This document shows positions 24,481 to 32,561 of a stretch of 64,000 bases of DNA, piece by piece; the first letter of the stretch is position 1; each line of letters begins with the position of its first letter. The stretch is from Orlajensenia sp037404875 (GTDB lineage: Bacteria > Actinomycetota > Actinomycetes > Actinomycetales > Microbacteriaceae). Below the pieces are notes generated by a model, which searched no databases, was not told the origin of the DNA, and worked only from the letters and a program-made list of their open reading frames with translations. Where the stretch lies: the NCBI RefSeq assembly GCF_037404875.1, contig NZ_JBBELO010000030.1:16664-80663 (forward strand). Direction: 5' to 3'. The translations under genes were made by a program, and so were the position numbers.

Positions 24481-24923
24481 ATCGGCTTCGAGCGCTCCGC
24501 GACGACGAGCGCGGTTCCACGCTGCCGCTCGTCATCTTCTTCATGGTGCTCGCCCTGCTCGTCATCATCGCCGTCGCGGGCGCGACCTCGCTCTACATCG
24601 AGCGCAAACGACTGCTCACGCTCGCGGACGGAGCGGCATTGGCTGGCGCGGAGGCCTTCGACCTCAGTCAGGTCAGTGCTGCGGACGGCGAGCTCCGCAT
24701 CCGTCTCGAGGGTGACCGGGTGCGCGCCGCGGCCGAGGAGTACCTCGACGCGGCGCCTCACGAGCAGTTGCGCGACCTCGCGCTGTCGGATGCGGGAACT
24801 CCCGACGGTCATTCCGCGGCGGTATCGCTCACGGCATCCTGGCGCCCGCCCGTGCTCTCGCTGTTCCTGCCCGAGGGCATCACGCTGCGGGTGGACTCGA
24901 CGGCCCGCTCGGTGTTCCGCTGA
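24477..24923 (+). CDS. TadG/Rv3654c-like secretion-neighbourhood protein
   Basis: 148 residues. N-terminus RDDERGSTLPLVIFFMVLALLVIIAVAGATSLYIERKRLLTLADGAALAGAEA is typical of the Rv3654c-like/TadE-like proteins that close actinobacterial Tad loci. The GTG overlaps the preceding stop by 4 bp. The 3' end overlaps the convergent MFS gene by 44 bp. No prepilin peptidase or TadZ-like gene is present in the window, so those must lie elsewhere if the system works. Confidence 0.87.
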   Translation: MNRLRALRDDERGSTLPLVIFFMVLALLVIIAVAGATSLYIERKRLLTLADGAALAGAEAFDLSQVSAADGELRIRLEGDRVRAAAEEYLDAAPHEQLRDLALSDAGTPDGHSAAVSLTASWRPPVLSLFLPEGITLRVDSTARSVFR

Positions 24924-26187
24924 CGCGGCGACGGCGGCGGGACGGCGCGTAGCGCGGGAGGTAGCGGGCGAGCAGGGCCGCTCCGATCAGACCCAGTGCT
25001 CCCATGACGCCGCTCGCCACGGCGATGGAGGCGACGGCCGTCAGGGCGGCGACGAGCAGCGGCGCCGCAGCACCACCGGCATCGCCGGTGAAGCGCCAGG
25101 CTCCGAGGAACGGCGCCGGATCAGCCGGTGGCGCCAGGTCGGCTCCGAGTGTCATGAGGATGCCGCTGCCGATGCCGTTCGCGACCGAGAGGAAGATCGC
25201 GATGGCGATGAAGAGCTGCACGTTGGGGCCGGCGTCGTGGGTGAAGGCCAGGGCGATGTGCCCGAGGCCGAGCCCGATCATCGACGGGACGGCCACCCAG
25301 ATGCGGCCGAACCGGTCCATGACCTGCCCGCTCGTGTAGAACAGCGCGAAGTCCACCGCTCCGGCGACGCCGATGACGAGCGCCGTGTCACGCTCCGACA
25401 TGCCGATCGAGAGCGCCCAGAGCGGCAGGATGACCGTGCGCGACGACCGCAGAGCGGCGATCAGGGCTGCGCCGGTGCCGAGACGCAGGAGCACGGCCGC
25501 GTGAGTCCGGATCGAACTGAAGAGCCCTTGGCTCTCCTCCGCGGCCTCTTCGGCTCCGAGGGTGCGTACCGCGCCGGTGGTGGCCGTCACACGCTCCGCC
25601 GTCCCGAACATCCGCTCGGGATCGGGCAGGAGCAGCAGCAGCACGATCACGCCGACGCACGCGGCGATGAAGACCCAGAACACCGCCTGCGTACGCCCGG
25701 TCAGGTGCAGCAGACCGGCTGCCACGAACGGGCCCACGAACCAGCCGGCGCGGAAAACGCCGCCGAGCGTGGAAAGCGCGCGGGCGCGGTACCGCATCGG
25801 AACGTAGCTCGTCATGAAGGCGTGCCGCGCGAGCGCGAAGACGGCGGTGGCGAGGCCGACGAGGAAGATGCCGGCGGCCAGCACCCACGGCGACGCGGCG
25901 AGCAGGCAGACGAACACGCCGATCATGGCCAGTATGGCGCCGCCGATCATGGCCGTGCGCTCTCCGATGCGGCTCACCAGCCAGCCGCTCGGGATGTCGC
26001 CGATGAGTTCACCGAGCATGATCATGGCGGCGATGAAGCCGGCCAGGGCCAGCGAGGCGCCGAGGTTCGAGGCGACCGTAGGAATGAGGGGGATGATGCA
26101 GCCCTCGCCGATCGAGAACAACAGCGTGGGCAGGTAGGCGGCGAGGGCCACCGAACGCAGGCGGAACGGGCGCTCGGTCATCGACAT
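24880..26187 (-). CDS. Major facilitator superfamily transporter
   Basis: 435 residues, about 12 membrane helices. The loop 2-3 motif appears as GWLVSRIGERTAMIGG and its second-half counterpart as GQVMDRFGRIWVAVPS. The N-terminus SVALAAYLPTLLFSIGEGCIIPLIP resembles drug and metabolite exporters of the DHA group. No specific substrate can be assigned. Convergent overlap with the Tad locus; divergent from prfB. Confidence 0.9.
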   Translation of the reverse strand: MSMTERPFRLRSVALAAYLPTLLFSIGEGCIIPLIPTVASNLGASLALAGFIAAMIMLGELIGDIPSGWLVSRIGERTAMIGGAILAMIGVFVCLLAASPWVLAAGIFLVGLATAVFALARHAFMTSYVPMRYRARALSTLGGVFRAGWFVGPFVAAGLLHLTGRTQAVFWVFIAACVGVIVLLLLLPDPERMFGTAERVTATTGAVRTLGAEEAAEESQGLFSSIRTHAAVLLRLGTGAALIAALRSSRTVILPLWALSIGMSERDTALVIGVAGAVDFALFYTSGQVMDRFGRIWVAVPSMIGLGLGHIALAFTHDAGPNVQLFIAIAIFLSVANGIGSGILMTLGADLAPPADPAPFLGAWRFTGDAGGAAAPLLVAALTAVASIAVASGVMGALGLIGAALLARYLPRYAPSRRRRRVSGTPSGPSSPPAA

Positions 26188-26195
26188 CGCTTTCT

Positions 26196-26201
26196 AGGCT
26201 A
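26196..26201 (-). promoter_or_regulatory. -10-like TAGCCT upstream of the MFS gene
   Basis: Minus-strand TAGCCT ends 8 nt before the ATG at 26187, 34 bp from the divergent prfB element. Confidence 0.35.
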
Positions 26202-26235
26202 CGCCCGGGCCGACCGCCTTCCGGCAGCGGCCAAG

Positions 26236-26241
26236 TAGGCT
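26236..26241 (+). promoter_or_regulatory. -10-like TAGGCT placed for a leaderless ATG (prfB)
   Basis: TAGGCT ends 8 nt before the prfB ATG at 26250. No ribosome-binding site is present. Confidence 0.5.
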
Positions 26242-26249
26242 GGGGCCAA

Positions 26250-27356
26250 ATGATTGACCTCGATCTCTCCGCCCAGATTGCCGAACTGCGTTCGACCTTC
26301 GACGACATCCGTGCCGTCGTGGATGTCGACGAACTGACCGCCGAGATCGGCCGCCTCAGCGAGGAGGCCGGCGCACCCGACCTGTGGGACGACACCGTGA
26401 ACGCGCAGCGGGTCACGAGCGCGCTCAGCCACCGGCAGTCGGAGCTCGCCAAGATGAACAGCGTCGCCTCGCGTCTCGATGACCTCGAAGTGCTCATAGA
26501 GCTGGCCAACGAGGCCGGCGACGAGGAGAGCGCCGAGGAGGCGCGCGCCGAGTTGACCAGCCTGCAGAAGGTCATCGGCGAACTCGAGGTGCAGACCCTC
26601 CTCGACGGCGAGTGGGATTCCTATCCGGCCGTCGTCACCATCCGTTCGGGAGCCGGGGGAGTGGATGCCGCCGACTTCGCCGAGATGCTGTTCCGCATGT
26701 ACCTGCGGTGGGCAGAGAAGCATAAGTACCCGGTCACCGTCATGGACACCTCTTACGCCGAGGAGGCCGGCATCAAGTCGGCGACCTTCGAGGTCGACGC
26801 CCCGTATGCCTTCGGCACTCTGAGCGTCGAGGCCGGTACCCACCGTCTCGTGCGCATGAGCCCGTTCGGTGCGGCCGGCAAGCGTCAGACCAGCTTCGCG
26901 GCGGTCGAGGTGATCCCGCTCATGGAGGAGGCCGGCGAGGTCGAGATCCCGGAGAACGACATCCGCGTCGATGTCTTCCGGTCGAGCGGCCCCGGCGGCC
27001 AGTCGGTCAACACCACCGACTCCGCCGTGCGCATCACGCACCTTCCCACCGGCACGGTCGTGTCGATGCAGAACGAGAAGAGCCAGATCCAGAACCGCGC
27101 CGCCGCCATGCGGGTGCTGCAGTCCCGCCTGCTGCTGCTGCAGAAGGAGGCGGAGGCGGCGCAGAAGAAGGAACTCGCCGGCGTCATCACCGCCAGCTGG
27201 GGCGACCAGATGCGTTCCTATGTGCTCGCGCCGTACCAGATGGTCAAAGACCTGCGCACCGACTACGAGGTGGGCAACCCGTCGAACGTGTTCGACGGCG
27301 ACATCGACGGTTTTATCGGTGCCGGCATCCGTTGGCGCAAGCAGAAGACCGAGTGA
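26250..27356 (+). CDS. prfB: Peptide chain release factor 2
   Basis: 368 residues; recognises UGA and UAA and triggers peptide release. The SPF tripeptide (RMSPFGAAG), which distinguishes RF2 from RF1, and the catalytic GGQ (SSGPGGQSVNTTDSAVR) are both present. There is no in-frame UGA or frameshift site near codon 25, so the autoregulatory frameshift of many bacteria is absent here. It sits directly upstream of ftsE, a common actinobacterial arrangement. Confidence 0.98.
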   Translation: MIDLDLSAQIAELRSTFDDIRAVVDVDELTAEIGRLSEEAGAPDLWDDTVNAQRVTSALSHRQSELAKMNSVASRLDDLEVLIELANEAGDEESAEEARAELTSLQKVIGELEVQTLLDGEWDSYPAVVTIRSGAGGVDAADFAEMLFRMYLRWAEKHKYPVTVMDTSYAEEAGIKSATFEVDAPYAFGTLSVEAGTHRLVRMSPFGAAGKRQTSFAAVEVIPLMEEAGEVEIPENDIRVDVFRSSGPGGQSVNTTDSAVRITHLPTGTVVSMQNEKSQIQNRAAAMRVLQSRLLLLQKEAEAAQKKELAGVITASWGDQMRSYVLAPYQMVKDLRTDYEVGNPSNVFDGDIDGFIGAGIRWRKQKTE

Positions 27357-27425
27357 TCGGCGCATCGCGGCGCACCGGTGCTGTGTGAACGGTGAGTCGT
27401 TGGCGCGATCGGGGCAGCGGCTGTT

Positions 27426-27431
27426 TAGGCT
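27426..27431 (+). promoter_or_regulatory. -10-like TAGGCT placed for a leaderless ATG (ftsE)
   Basis: TAGGCT ends 8 nt before the ATG at 27440. A TTGGCG at 27400-27405 could be a -35, with a long 20-nt spacer. Confidence 0.5.
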
Positions 27432-27439
27432 CGATTGCG

Positions 27440-28543
27440 ATGATCCGCTTCGACAACGTCACCAAGAAATACTCGGGCACGAACAGGCCGGCGCTCTCCG
27501 CGATCGACCTTGAGATTCTGCGCGGCGAGTTCGTGTTCCTCGTCGGCGCCTCGGGATCGGGAAAGTCCAGCTGCCTGCGCCTCATGCTCAAAGAGGAGAA
27601 GCCCAGCAGCGGCCAGATCCACGTGCTCGGCCAGAACCTCGGCTCCATCTCGAGCCGTAAGGTGCCCTACTTCCGGCGCAACCTCGGCGTCGTGTTCCAG
27701 GACTTCCGCCTGCTGCCGAACAAGAACGTCTACTCCAACGTGGCCTTCACCCTGCAGGTCATCGGCAAGTCCCGCGGCTTCATCCAGGAGGCGGTGCCGG
27801 ACGTGCTGCGCCTCGTCGGTCTCGACGGCAAGGCCCAGCGCCTTCCCCATGAGCTCTCCGGCGGTGAGCAGCAGCGCGTCGCCATCGCGCGCGCCATCGT
27901 CAACAAGCCCCAGATCCTGCTCGCGGACGAGCCGACGGGAAACCTCGACCCCGTCACGAGCGCGGGCATCATGACCCTGCTCGAACGCATCAACGCCGGC
28001 GGAACGACCATCGTCATGGCGACCCACGAGGCAGGAATCGTCGACCAGATGAAGCGTCGCGTGGTCGAGCTCTCGGCCGGCCAGATCGTGCGCGACGAAC
28101 GTCAGGGCGGCTACACCACGGCCATCCAGACCGTGCCGGCTCCGGCCGAATCGATCGCCGTGGCGGTTCCCTCCGACGAGGCCCCGACCCCGACGGCCTC
28201 GACCGCGCCGGCTGCGCCGGCCACGCCGACCTCCCCGACCGGAGCGGTGGGGCCCAAGGTTCCCGCCACGTACATGCAGAACGCCCGCCCGCTCTACGTC
28301 GAGCCCGAGGTGACCGACGACGTGACGGATGCCGCGGCTGCGGTCACCGCGGCGGCCACCGCATCCGTGCCGATCGTGCCCGAAGAACCGCCGACGTCGA
28401 CGATGACACGGCCGGTGCTGCCGGTCAGCAGGGCCGCCGACGACGTGCCCGAACAGCTGACCCTTGCCGAGAAGCTCGGCCTGCGCGCCCCGGGCGCGCG
28501 CACCAACGAGACCGGCGAGCAGGAAGTGGGGCCGACCCGATGA
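27440..28543 (+). CDS. ftsE: Cell-division ATP-binding protein FtsE with long C-terminal extension
   Basis: 367 residues. The first 225 or so are a complete FtsE ATPase: MIRFDNVTKKYSG, Walker A VGASGSGKSSCLRL, signature LSGGEQQRVAIARA, Walker B ILLADEPTGNLDP. FtsE with FtsX controls peptidoglycan hydrolases at division. About 140 residues follow that typical FtsE lacks, Ala/Pro/Thr-rich and probably disordered, ending in a more ordered PEQLTLAEKLGLRAPGA. The ATG follows TAGGCT and not a ribosome-binding site. It overlaps ftsX by 4 bp. Confidence 0.96.
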   Translation: MIRFDNVTKKYSGTNRPALSAIDLEILRGEFVFLVGASGSGKSSCLRLMLKEEKPSSGQIHVLGQNLGSISSRKVPYFRRNLGVVFQDFRLLPNKNVYSNVAFTLQVIGKSRGFIQEAVPDVLRLVGLDGKAQRLPHELSGGEQQRVAIARAIVNKPQILLADEPTGNLDPVTSAGIMTLLERINAGGTTIVMATHEAGIVDQMKRRVVELSAGQIVRDERQGGYTTAIQTVPAPAESIAVAVPSDEAPTPTASTAPAAPATPTSPTGAVGPKVPATYMQNARPLYVEPEVTDDVTDAAAAVTAAATASVPIVPEEPPTSTMTRPVLPVSRAADDVPEQLTLAEKLGLRAPGARTNETGEQEVGPTR

Positions 28544-29454
28544 GATTCGGACTGGTTCTCGCCGAGGCCGGCAACGGCCTGCGTCGCAACGCCTCCATGG
28601 TGGTCTCCGTGGTGCTCGTGACCTTCATCTCGCTCACCTTCGTGGGCGCGGCCATCCTCATGCAGATGCAGATCGCCCAGATGAAGGGCTACTGGTACGA
28701 CCGGGCCCAGGTCGCGGTCTACATGTGCACCTCGATCTCCACCGGCGAGAACTGCGTCGGGGGCGAGGCGTCCGCCGATCAACTCCAGGCGGTGAAGGCC
28801 GAGCTCGACGGGCCGACCCTCTCGCCGTTCATCAAGTCGTTCGACTTCGAAGACCATCAGCAGGCGTTCGACAACTTCCAGGAGCAGTTCAAGGGCAACC
28901 CGGTCGCCGACTACGTCACTCCCGACCAGCTGAACCAGACCTACTGGGTGAACCTGAAGGACCCGTCGCAGTCCGACGTGATCCAGGAGAGCTTGGCCGG
29001 AATGGCCGGCGTGGAAGACGTCGTCGACCAGCGCAGCTACCTCGACCAGATCTTCGCGGTGCTCAACGCGGCGAGCTTCACGGCCATCGGCATTGCCGTG
29101 CTGATGCTCGTCGCGGCCGCCCTGCTGATCGCCACGACCATCCGGCTCTCCGCCTTCTCGCGAAGGAGGGAACTGGGCATCATGCGACTCGTGGGCGCCT
29201 CGAACAGGTTCATCCAGACGCCATTCGTGCTCGAGGGCGTCTTCGCGGCCCTCATCGGGTCGTTGCTGGCCGGCGGCGCCATCTGGGCGATCGTGCGGTT
29301 CTTCGTCCAGGGCTACCTCTCCACGCGCCTGCAGTTCACCTCGTTCGTCGGAACGGATGACGCCCTCATCGTCGCGCCCATCCTGCTGGCCGTCGGCGTG
29401 GTACTGGCGGCGTTCTCGGCGAACTTCGCGATCACCCGCTACCTCAAGGTGTAG
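28540..29454 (+). CDS. ftsX: Cell-division permease FtsX
   Basis: 304 residues. One N-terminal helix, an extracellular loop of about 120 residues containing two Cys (YMCTSISTGENCVGG), then three helices, with the cytoplasmic SAFSRRRELGIMRLVGASNRFIQTPFVLEGV motif conserved in FtsX/MacB-type permeases. The loop is where hydrolase activators such as RipC bind in mycobacteria. Coupled to ftsE. Confidence 0.96.
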   Translation: MRFGLVLAEAGNGLRRNASMVVSVVLVTFISLTFVGAAILMQMQIAQMKGYWYDRAQVAVYMCTSISTGENCVGGEASADQLQAVKAELDGPTLSPFIKSFDFEDHQQAFDNFQEQFKGNPVADYVTPDQLNQTYWVNLKDPSQSDVIQESLAGMAGVEDVVDQRSYLDQIFAVLNAASFTAIGIAVLMLVAAALLIATTIRLSAFSRRRELGIMRLVGASNRFIQTPFVLEGVFAALIGSLLAGGAIWAIVRFFVQGYLSTRLQFTSFVGTDDALIVAPILLAVGVVLAAFSANFAITRYLKV

Positions 29455-29481
29455 CGGGGCCGTCCGTCCGCGGGAATACCG

Positions 29482-29487
29482 TAGACT
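29482..29487 (+). promoter_or_regulatory. -10-like TAGACT upstream of smpB
   Basis: TAGACT lies 28 nt after the ftsX stop and 55 nt before the smpB ATG, so smpB can have its own promoter with a short leader. Confidence 0.45.
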
Positions 29488-29542
29488 GAAAGGCTGCTCG
29501 CCACCCGGCGGGCATTCGTTCGCGACGACGAAGGAGGAGGCC

Positions 29543-30019
29543 ATGCCCAGGGAACGCGGACAGAACGTCGTGGCGACGAATCGGCGAGCCCGGCACGACT
29601 ACCTCATCGGCGACACCTACGAGGCGGGACTCGTGCTGACCGGCACCGAGGTGAAGTCGCTGCGCGCGGGGCGTGCCTCGCTCGTCGACGGCTATGCCTA
29701 CATCGACGGCGGCGAGATGTGGCTGGATGCCGTGCACATTCCCGAGTACGGCCAGGGCACGTGGACCAACCACCCGCCTCGGCGCAAGCGCAAGCTGCTG
29801 CTGCACAAGCACGAGATCGTCAAGATCAGCCACAAGACCAAAGAGGGCGGCTACACCCTCGTGCCGCTGCAGATCTACTTCTCCGATGGCCGGGCGAAGG
29901 TGCAGATCGCGGTCGCCAAGGGCAAGAAGGACTACGACAAGCGCCAGGCCCTGCGTGAGCGCCAGGACAAGCGCGAGGCCGACCGCGCCATCTCCGGTCG
30001 CGCGCATCTGGGGGAGTAG
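29543..30019 (+). CDS. smpB: SsrA-binding protein SmpB
   Basis: 158 residues; binds tmRNA and delivers it to stalled ribosomes. Motifs are VVATNRRARHDYLIGDTYEAGLVLTGTEVKSLR at the N-terminus, a conserved core IPEYGQGTWTNHPPRRKRKLLLHK, and a basic tail DKREADRAISGR that enters the mRNA channel. A strong AAGGAGGAGG site precedes the ATG. ssrA, its RNA partner, lies 0.85 kb downstream. Confidence 0.98.
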   Translation: MPRERGQNVVATNRRARHDYLIGDTYEAGLVLTGTEVKSLRAGRASLVDGYAYIDGGEMWLDAVHIPEYGQGTWTNHPPRRKRKLLLHKHEIVKISHKTKEGGYTLVPLQIYFSDGRAKVQIAVAKGKKDYDKRQALRERQDKREADRAISGRAHLGE

Positions 30020-30750
30020 TGACGACGAGGGATCTCATCCGCATCCCGGGCACATACAACTTCCGCGACGCGGGCGGCTACTCCGCCGATTCGGGACTGC
30101 TGCGCCGGGGAAAGCTCTTCCGCTCCGACGGACTGCACGCGCTCGACGACGAGGGGCGACGCATGCTCGCCGAGCTCGGCGTCGCGCTGGTGATCGACCT
30201 GCGCGACGAGCAGGAGTCGGCGGCCATGCCCGACGCGCTCGACGGCCTCGCCGTGCGGCGCATCCAGTTGCCCGTGTTCGAGGGCGGCGGAAGCGGAGTC
30301 GCCGCCGGCGGCCTCGACGGGCTGTACACCCGCATCCTCACCGATCACGTCTCCGTCGTGGTCGAGGCGCTGCGGGCGATCGCAGCGTCGGGAGAGGATG
30401 CCGTGGTCGTGCACTGCACGGCGGGGAAGGACCGCACCGGCGTGGTGGTTGCCCTGACGCAACTGGCGGTCGGCGTGGATCGCCGGAGTGTCGTCGAGGA
30501 CTACGCCGCCACGGAGGCGAACCTCGCCGGCGAGTGGCTCGAGGCCATGATCGCCATGATCGGGCGGTACGGTGTTCCCGATTCCCCGCAGCTCAGGGTG
30601 CTGATGGGAGGCAGCCCGGCCGAGGCGCTCGAATCGGCGATCGACGTCGTGGAACGCGAGCACGGCTCGGTGCGGCAGTTCCTGCTGGCGTCGGGTCTGA
30701 GCCTGGCCGAGCTGGCCGCGCTCGAGGACGCGCTCGTGGAACGGGATTAG
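30019..30750 (+). CDS. Tyrosine-protein phosphatase (PTP/DSP-like)
   Basis: 243 residues. The catalytic loop is VVHCTAGKDRTGVVVAL (C-x5-R-T, about residue 130-146), preceded by a N-terminal FRDAGGYSADSGLLRRGKLFRSDGL, which is the family-typical opening of MptpB-like tyrosine/lipid phosphatases. The GTG overlaps the smpB stop by one base. Substrate unknown; it lies between smpB and ssrA. Confidence 0.92.
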   Translation: MTTRDLIRIPGTYNFRDAGGYSADSGLLRRGKLFRSDGLHALDDEGRRMLAELGVALVIDLRDEQESAAMPDALDGLAVRRIQLPVFEGGGSGVAAGGLDGLYTRILTDHVSVVVEALRAIAASGEDAVVVHCTAGKDRTGVVVALTQLAVGVDRRSVVEDYAATEANLAGEWLEAMIAMIGRYGVPDSPQLRVLMGGSPAEALESAIDVVEREHGSVRQFLLASGLSLAELAALEDALVERD

Positions 30751-30770
30751 TTTCGCCTCGGTGATCGTTG

Positions 30771-30776
30771 TAGACT
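30771..30776 (+). promoter_or_regulatory. -10-like TAGACT for the tmRNA gene
   Basis: Located 95 nt upstream of the mature tmRNA 5' end and just before the 5' arm of the flanking inverted repeat. The transcript would therefore include that arm. Confidence 0.5.
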
Positions 30777-30816
30777 GTGTGGCCCGGCGGTCGCGAGAGC
30801 GCAGGCCGGAATTGAA

Positions 30817-30841
30817 AACTCAACAGCGTGTGACAGTGGCC
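30817..30841 (+). repeat. 5' arm of inverted repeat flanking tmRNA
   Basis: 25 nt that pair with 31243-31267 at 24 of 25 positions; the single A-G mismatch is 30825 against 31259. The arm ends 24 nt before the mature tmRNA. Confidence 0.85.
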
Positions 30842-30865
30842 CATTTCAGCACCTGAAGTGTTCGC

Positions 30866-31240
30866 GGGGATGATCGGTTTCGACATTGCCTGTGAGACTG
30901 TGAGAAGCGGGCCGAGGATGCAGGGTTATCTCGTAAACGATCTCTGCAAAACACAAGTGCCAATTCCAAGCGCACTGACTTCGCTCTCGCTGCGTAAGCA
31001 GTAGAGCCCTAAAAGTCCGTCAGACCGGGTTTGTTCTCGCCCCGGACCCTGGCGTCATCTAGAGGACTTGCTGCGTGCTGATGTCTGAGCGTCACGCGGG
31101 ACTTGAACTCGGGCTGGGCTCGTCCTCCTAGAGGCCTACGGCAAAGGAGGGAGCCGAGCAGAACGCTTTCGTAGGCTACGCCCGTAGAAGGCGCGGAATC
31201 TCAGCAGTGGACCCGGGTTCAATTCCCGGCATCTCCACCA
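30866..31240 (+). ncRNA. ssrA: Transfer-messenger RNA (tmRNA)
   Basis: 375-nt one-piece tmRNA. The 5' GGGGATGATCGGTTTCGAC and 3' GGGTTCAATTCCCGGCATCTCCACCA form the tRNA-like domain, with a G-T in the acceptor stem and encoded CCA. The tag frame is 30959-30994, beginning at GCC and reading ANSKRTDFALAA, stop TAA at 30995-30997; the -ALAA end is the usual protease signal. Reported start and end follow acceptor-stem pairing. The gene is bracketed by a 25-bp inverted repeat. Confidence 0.97.
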
Positions 31241-31242
31241 TC

Positions 31243-31267
31243 GGCCACTGTCACACGCGGTTGAGTT
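31243..31267 (+). repeat. 3' arm of inverted repeat flanking tmRNA
   Basis: Starts 2 nt after the encoded CCA end and pairs with 30817-30841. Its last five bases also belong to a small GAGTTC/GAACTC hairpin (31263-31283), which could compete with the long stem. Confidence 0.85.
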
Positions 31268-31375
31268 CGGTCCGGCGGAACTCGCGTTATATCGCATGTG
31301 GCCGAGGTGCGCGACCCCTTACGTCGAGCGTCGGCGGCCCGTAGTGTCGGTTCTCTCAACTCGAAGGGGGAGACC

Positions 31376-31603
31376 ATGCGCAGATTCTTCATACTGCTCC
31401 TCGTCACCACGGTCGGATTCGTGGCGTACACGTACGGGGCGAAAGCCGGGCGTGGCCGCTACCGCGACATCCGCGCCTCGCTTGACGCCCTGTGGAACGA
31501 CCCGCGGGTCAAGAAGGCCCGCAAGAAGGCCAACCAGGACGCCGCGAAGATCGCGAAGTCGGCAGAGAAGCGCGCCCTGCGCGCCGTATCAGGAGGACAT
31601 TGA
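31376..31603 (+). CDS. Small membrane-anchored basic protein
   Basis: 75 residues: one N-terminal helix (FFILLLVTTVGFVAYTYGAKAG), then a strongly basic, probably helical tail (WNDPRVKKARKKANQDAAKIAKSAEKR). A GGGGGAGA ribosome-binding site precedes the ATG. It resembles YtxH-like small membrane proteins in layout but no family is certain. Its last codons contain the AGGAGG site of the next gene, so the two are an operon. Confidence 0.75.
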   Translation: MRRFFILLLVTTVGFVAYTYGAKAGRGRYRDIRASLDALWNDPRVKKARKKANQDAAKIAKSAEKRALRAVSGGH

Positions 31604-31604
31604 C

Positions 31605-32069
31605 ATGACGGACACGACCAACTCCGGCCAGAACAACGATCCGATCGAGACCAGCGACGACCTGCTGGTCGACGTCGAGGCCCCCGACACCGCTGGGCAG
31701 GACCCGACGCCCGTCGATGACGCCACCGCTCACCTCGGTGAGGCCGCGCAAGACGGTGCCGAAGCCGTCGGCACCTTCGCGCAAGGCGTCGCCGAGAAGG
31801 CGACCTCTGCGGGCGAGCACCTGCAGGATGCCGCAGCGTCGCTCACCGACGACACCGGGGCCGACGCGAAGACCACGGCCAACGAGGTCATCGACACCCT
31901 CAAGCAGGGCAGCGCCGACCTGGCAGACGCCGTCACGAAGACCGCCTCGCAGCTGAGCGCCAAGGCCGAGGCGGAGTATCGCCGCAACCCCGGCAAGGTC
32001 ATCGCCGTTGCGGTCGCCGCTGTGGGTGGTCTCGTCTTCATCGCACGGGCGATCGCCAAGCGCTCCTGA
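31605..32069 (+). CDS. Acidic Ala-rich protein with C-terminal membrane helix
   Basis: 154 residues. The first 115 are acidic and Ala/Asp/Thr-rich with an amphipathic-helix pattern (AEKATSAGEHLQDAAASL; DLADAVTKTASQLSAKAEAEY), followed by RRNPGKVIAVAVAAVGGLVFIARAIAKRS, a single C-terminal transmembrane segment. AGGAGG lies eight nt before the ATG. The pattern resembles membrane-anchored stress or LEA-like proteins; function unknown. It follows the small basic membrane protein and may partner with it. Confidence 0.78.
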   Translation: MTDTTNSGQNNDPIETSDDLLVDVEAPDTAGQDPTPVDDATAHLGEAAQDGAEAVGTFAQGVAEKATSAGEHLQDAAASLTDDTGADAKTTANEVIDTLKQGSADLADAVTKTASQLSAKAEAEYRRNPGKVIAVAVAAVGGLVFIARAIAKRS

Positions 32070-32082
32070 GCCCCCGCTCCTG

Positions 32083-32118
32083 CGAAGGCCGCGCATCCGA
32101 ACGGATGCGCGGCCTTCG
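32083..32118. terminator. Perfect 17-bp hairpin between convergent genes
   Basis: Arms CGAAGGCCGCGCATCCG (32083-32099) and its exact complement (32102-32118) with an AA loop. There is no T-tract, but position between convergent genes suggests a bidirectional terminator. Confidence 0.7.
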
Positions 32119-32173
32119 TGCATTCCCATGACAGGGAGGCCGACGGTCTCGTCGGATCCTCGACGGGGCGCGC

Positions 32174-32554
32174 TCAGCCCTGCTCGGCGGCCGAGGCGCA
32201 GTCGATGCAGAGTTCCGCCTCGGGTCGTGCTTCCAGTCGGGCGGTGCTGATGCGTTTGCCGCACCGCGCGCAGAACCCGTAGCGTCCCTCTCCCAGTCGC
32301 GTCAGTGAGCGCTCGACCGCGGCCAGATCGCGCTCGAGTGCTTCCCGCGTTCCGGTCAGGCGAGACCATTCGGACGACATCGTCGGGCCCTCTGGGTCGT
32401 GCTCGTCGTCGGCGACACCGTCTCCCCGTGACTCCCGGACAGTGAGCATCGACCCGTCGAGCCGGGCGAGTTCCGACACCATGGCTCCTCGACGCAGCTT
32501 CAGGGCGGCGCCGAAGCGGTCGAGTTGCGCGGGAGTCGGGGCGTGTGCGGTCAC
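32174..32554 (-). CDS. TraR/DksA-family zinc-finger protein
   Basis: 126 residues. N-terminal coiled coil (about 8-90) followed by the C4 zinc finger CARCGKRISTARLEARPEAELCIDC. The DksA-type acidic tip residues are not obvious at the coiled-coil turn (TGTREALERDLAAVE). Members may act on RNA polymerase through the secondary channel. GTG start with GAGGG upstream; seven bp downstream of the acid-phosphatase gene, probably an operon. Confidence 0.9.
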   Translation of the reverse strand: MTAHAPTPAQLDRFGAALKLRRGAMVSELARLDGSMLTVRESRGDGVADDEHDPEGPTMSSEWSRLTGTREALERDLAAVERSLTRLGEGRYGFCARCGKRISTARLEARPEAELCIDCASAAEQG

Positions 32555-32561
32555 GGCACCC

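Noticed and set aside
24676..26238. 520-codon plus-strand frame opposite the MFS gene
   Set aside because: Highly charged, glutamine/arginine-rich shadow; the minus frame has twelve clear membrane helices.
26250..26330. Possible programmed frameshift in prfB
   Set aside because: The N-terminal 30 codons are continuous in one frame with no in-frame UGA or SD-like slippage site.
31243..31283. Terminator directly after tmRNA
   Set aside because: The 6-bp GAGTTC/GAACTC hairpin is short and lacks a T-tract; the long pairing with the 5' flank is the stronger signal.
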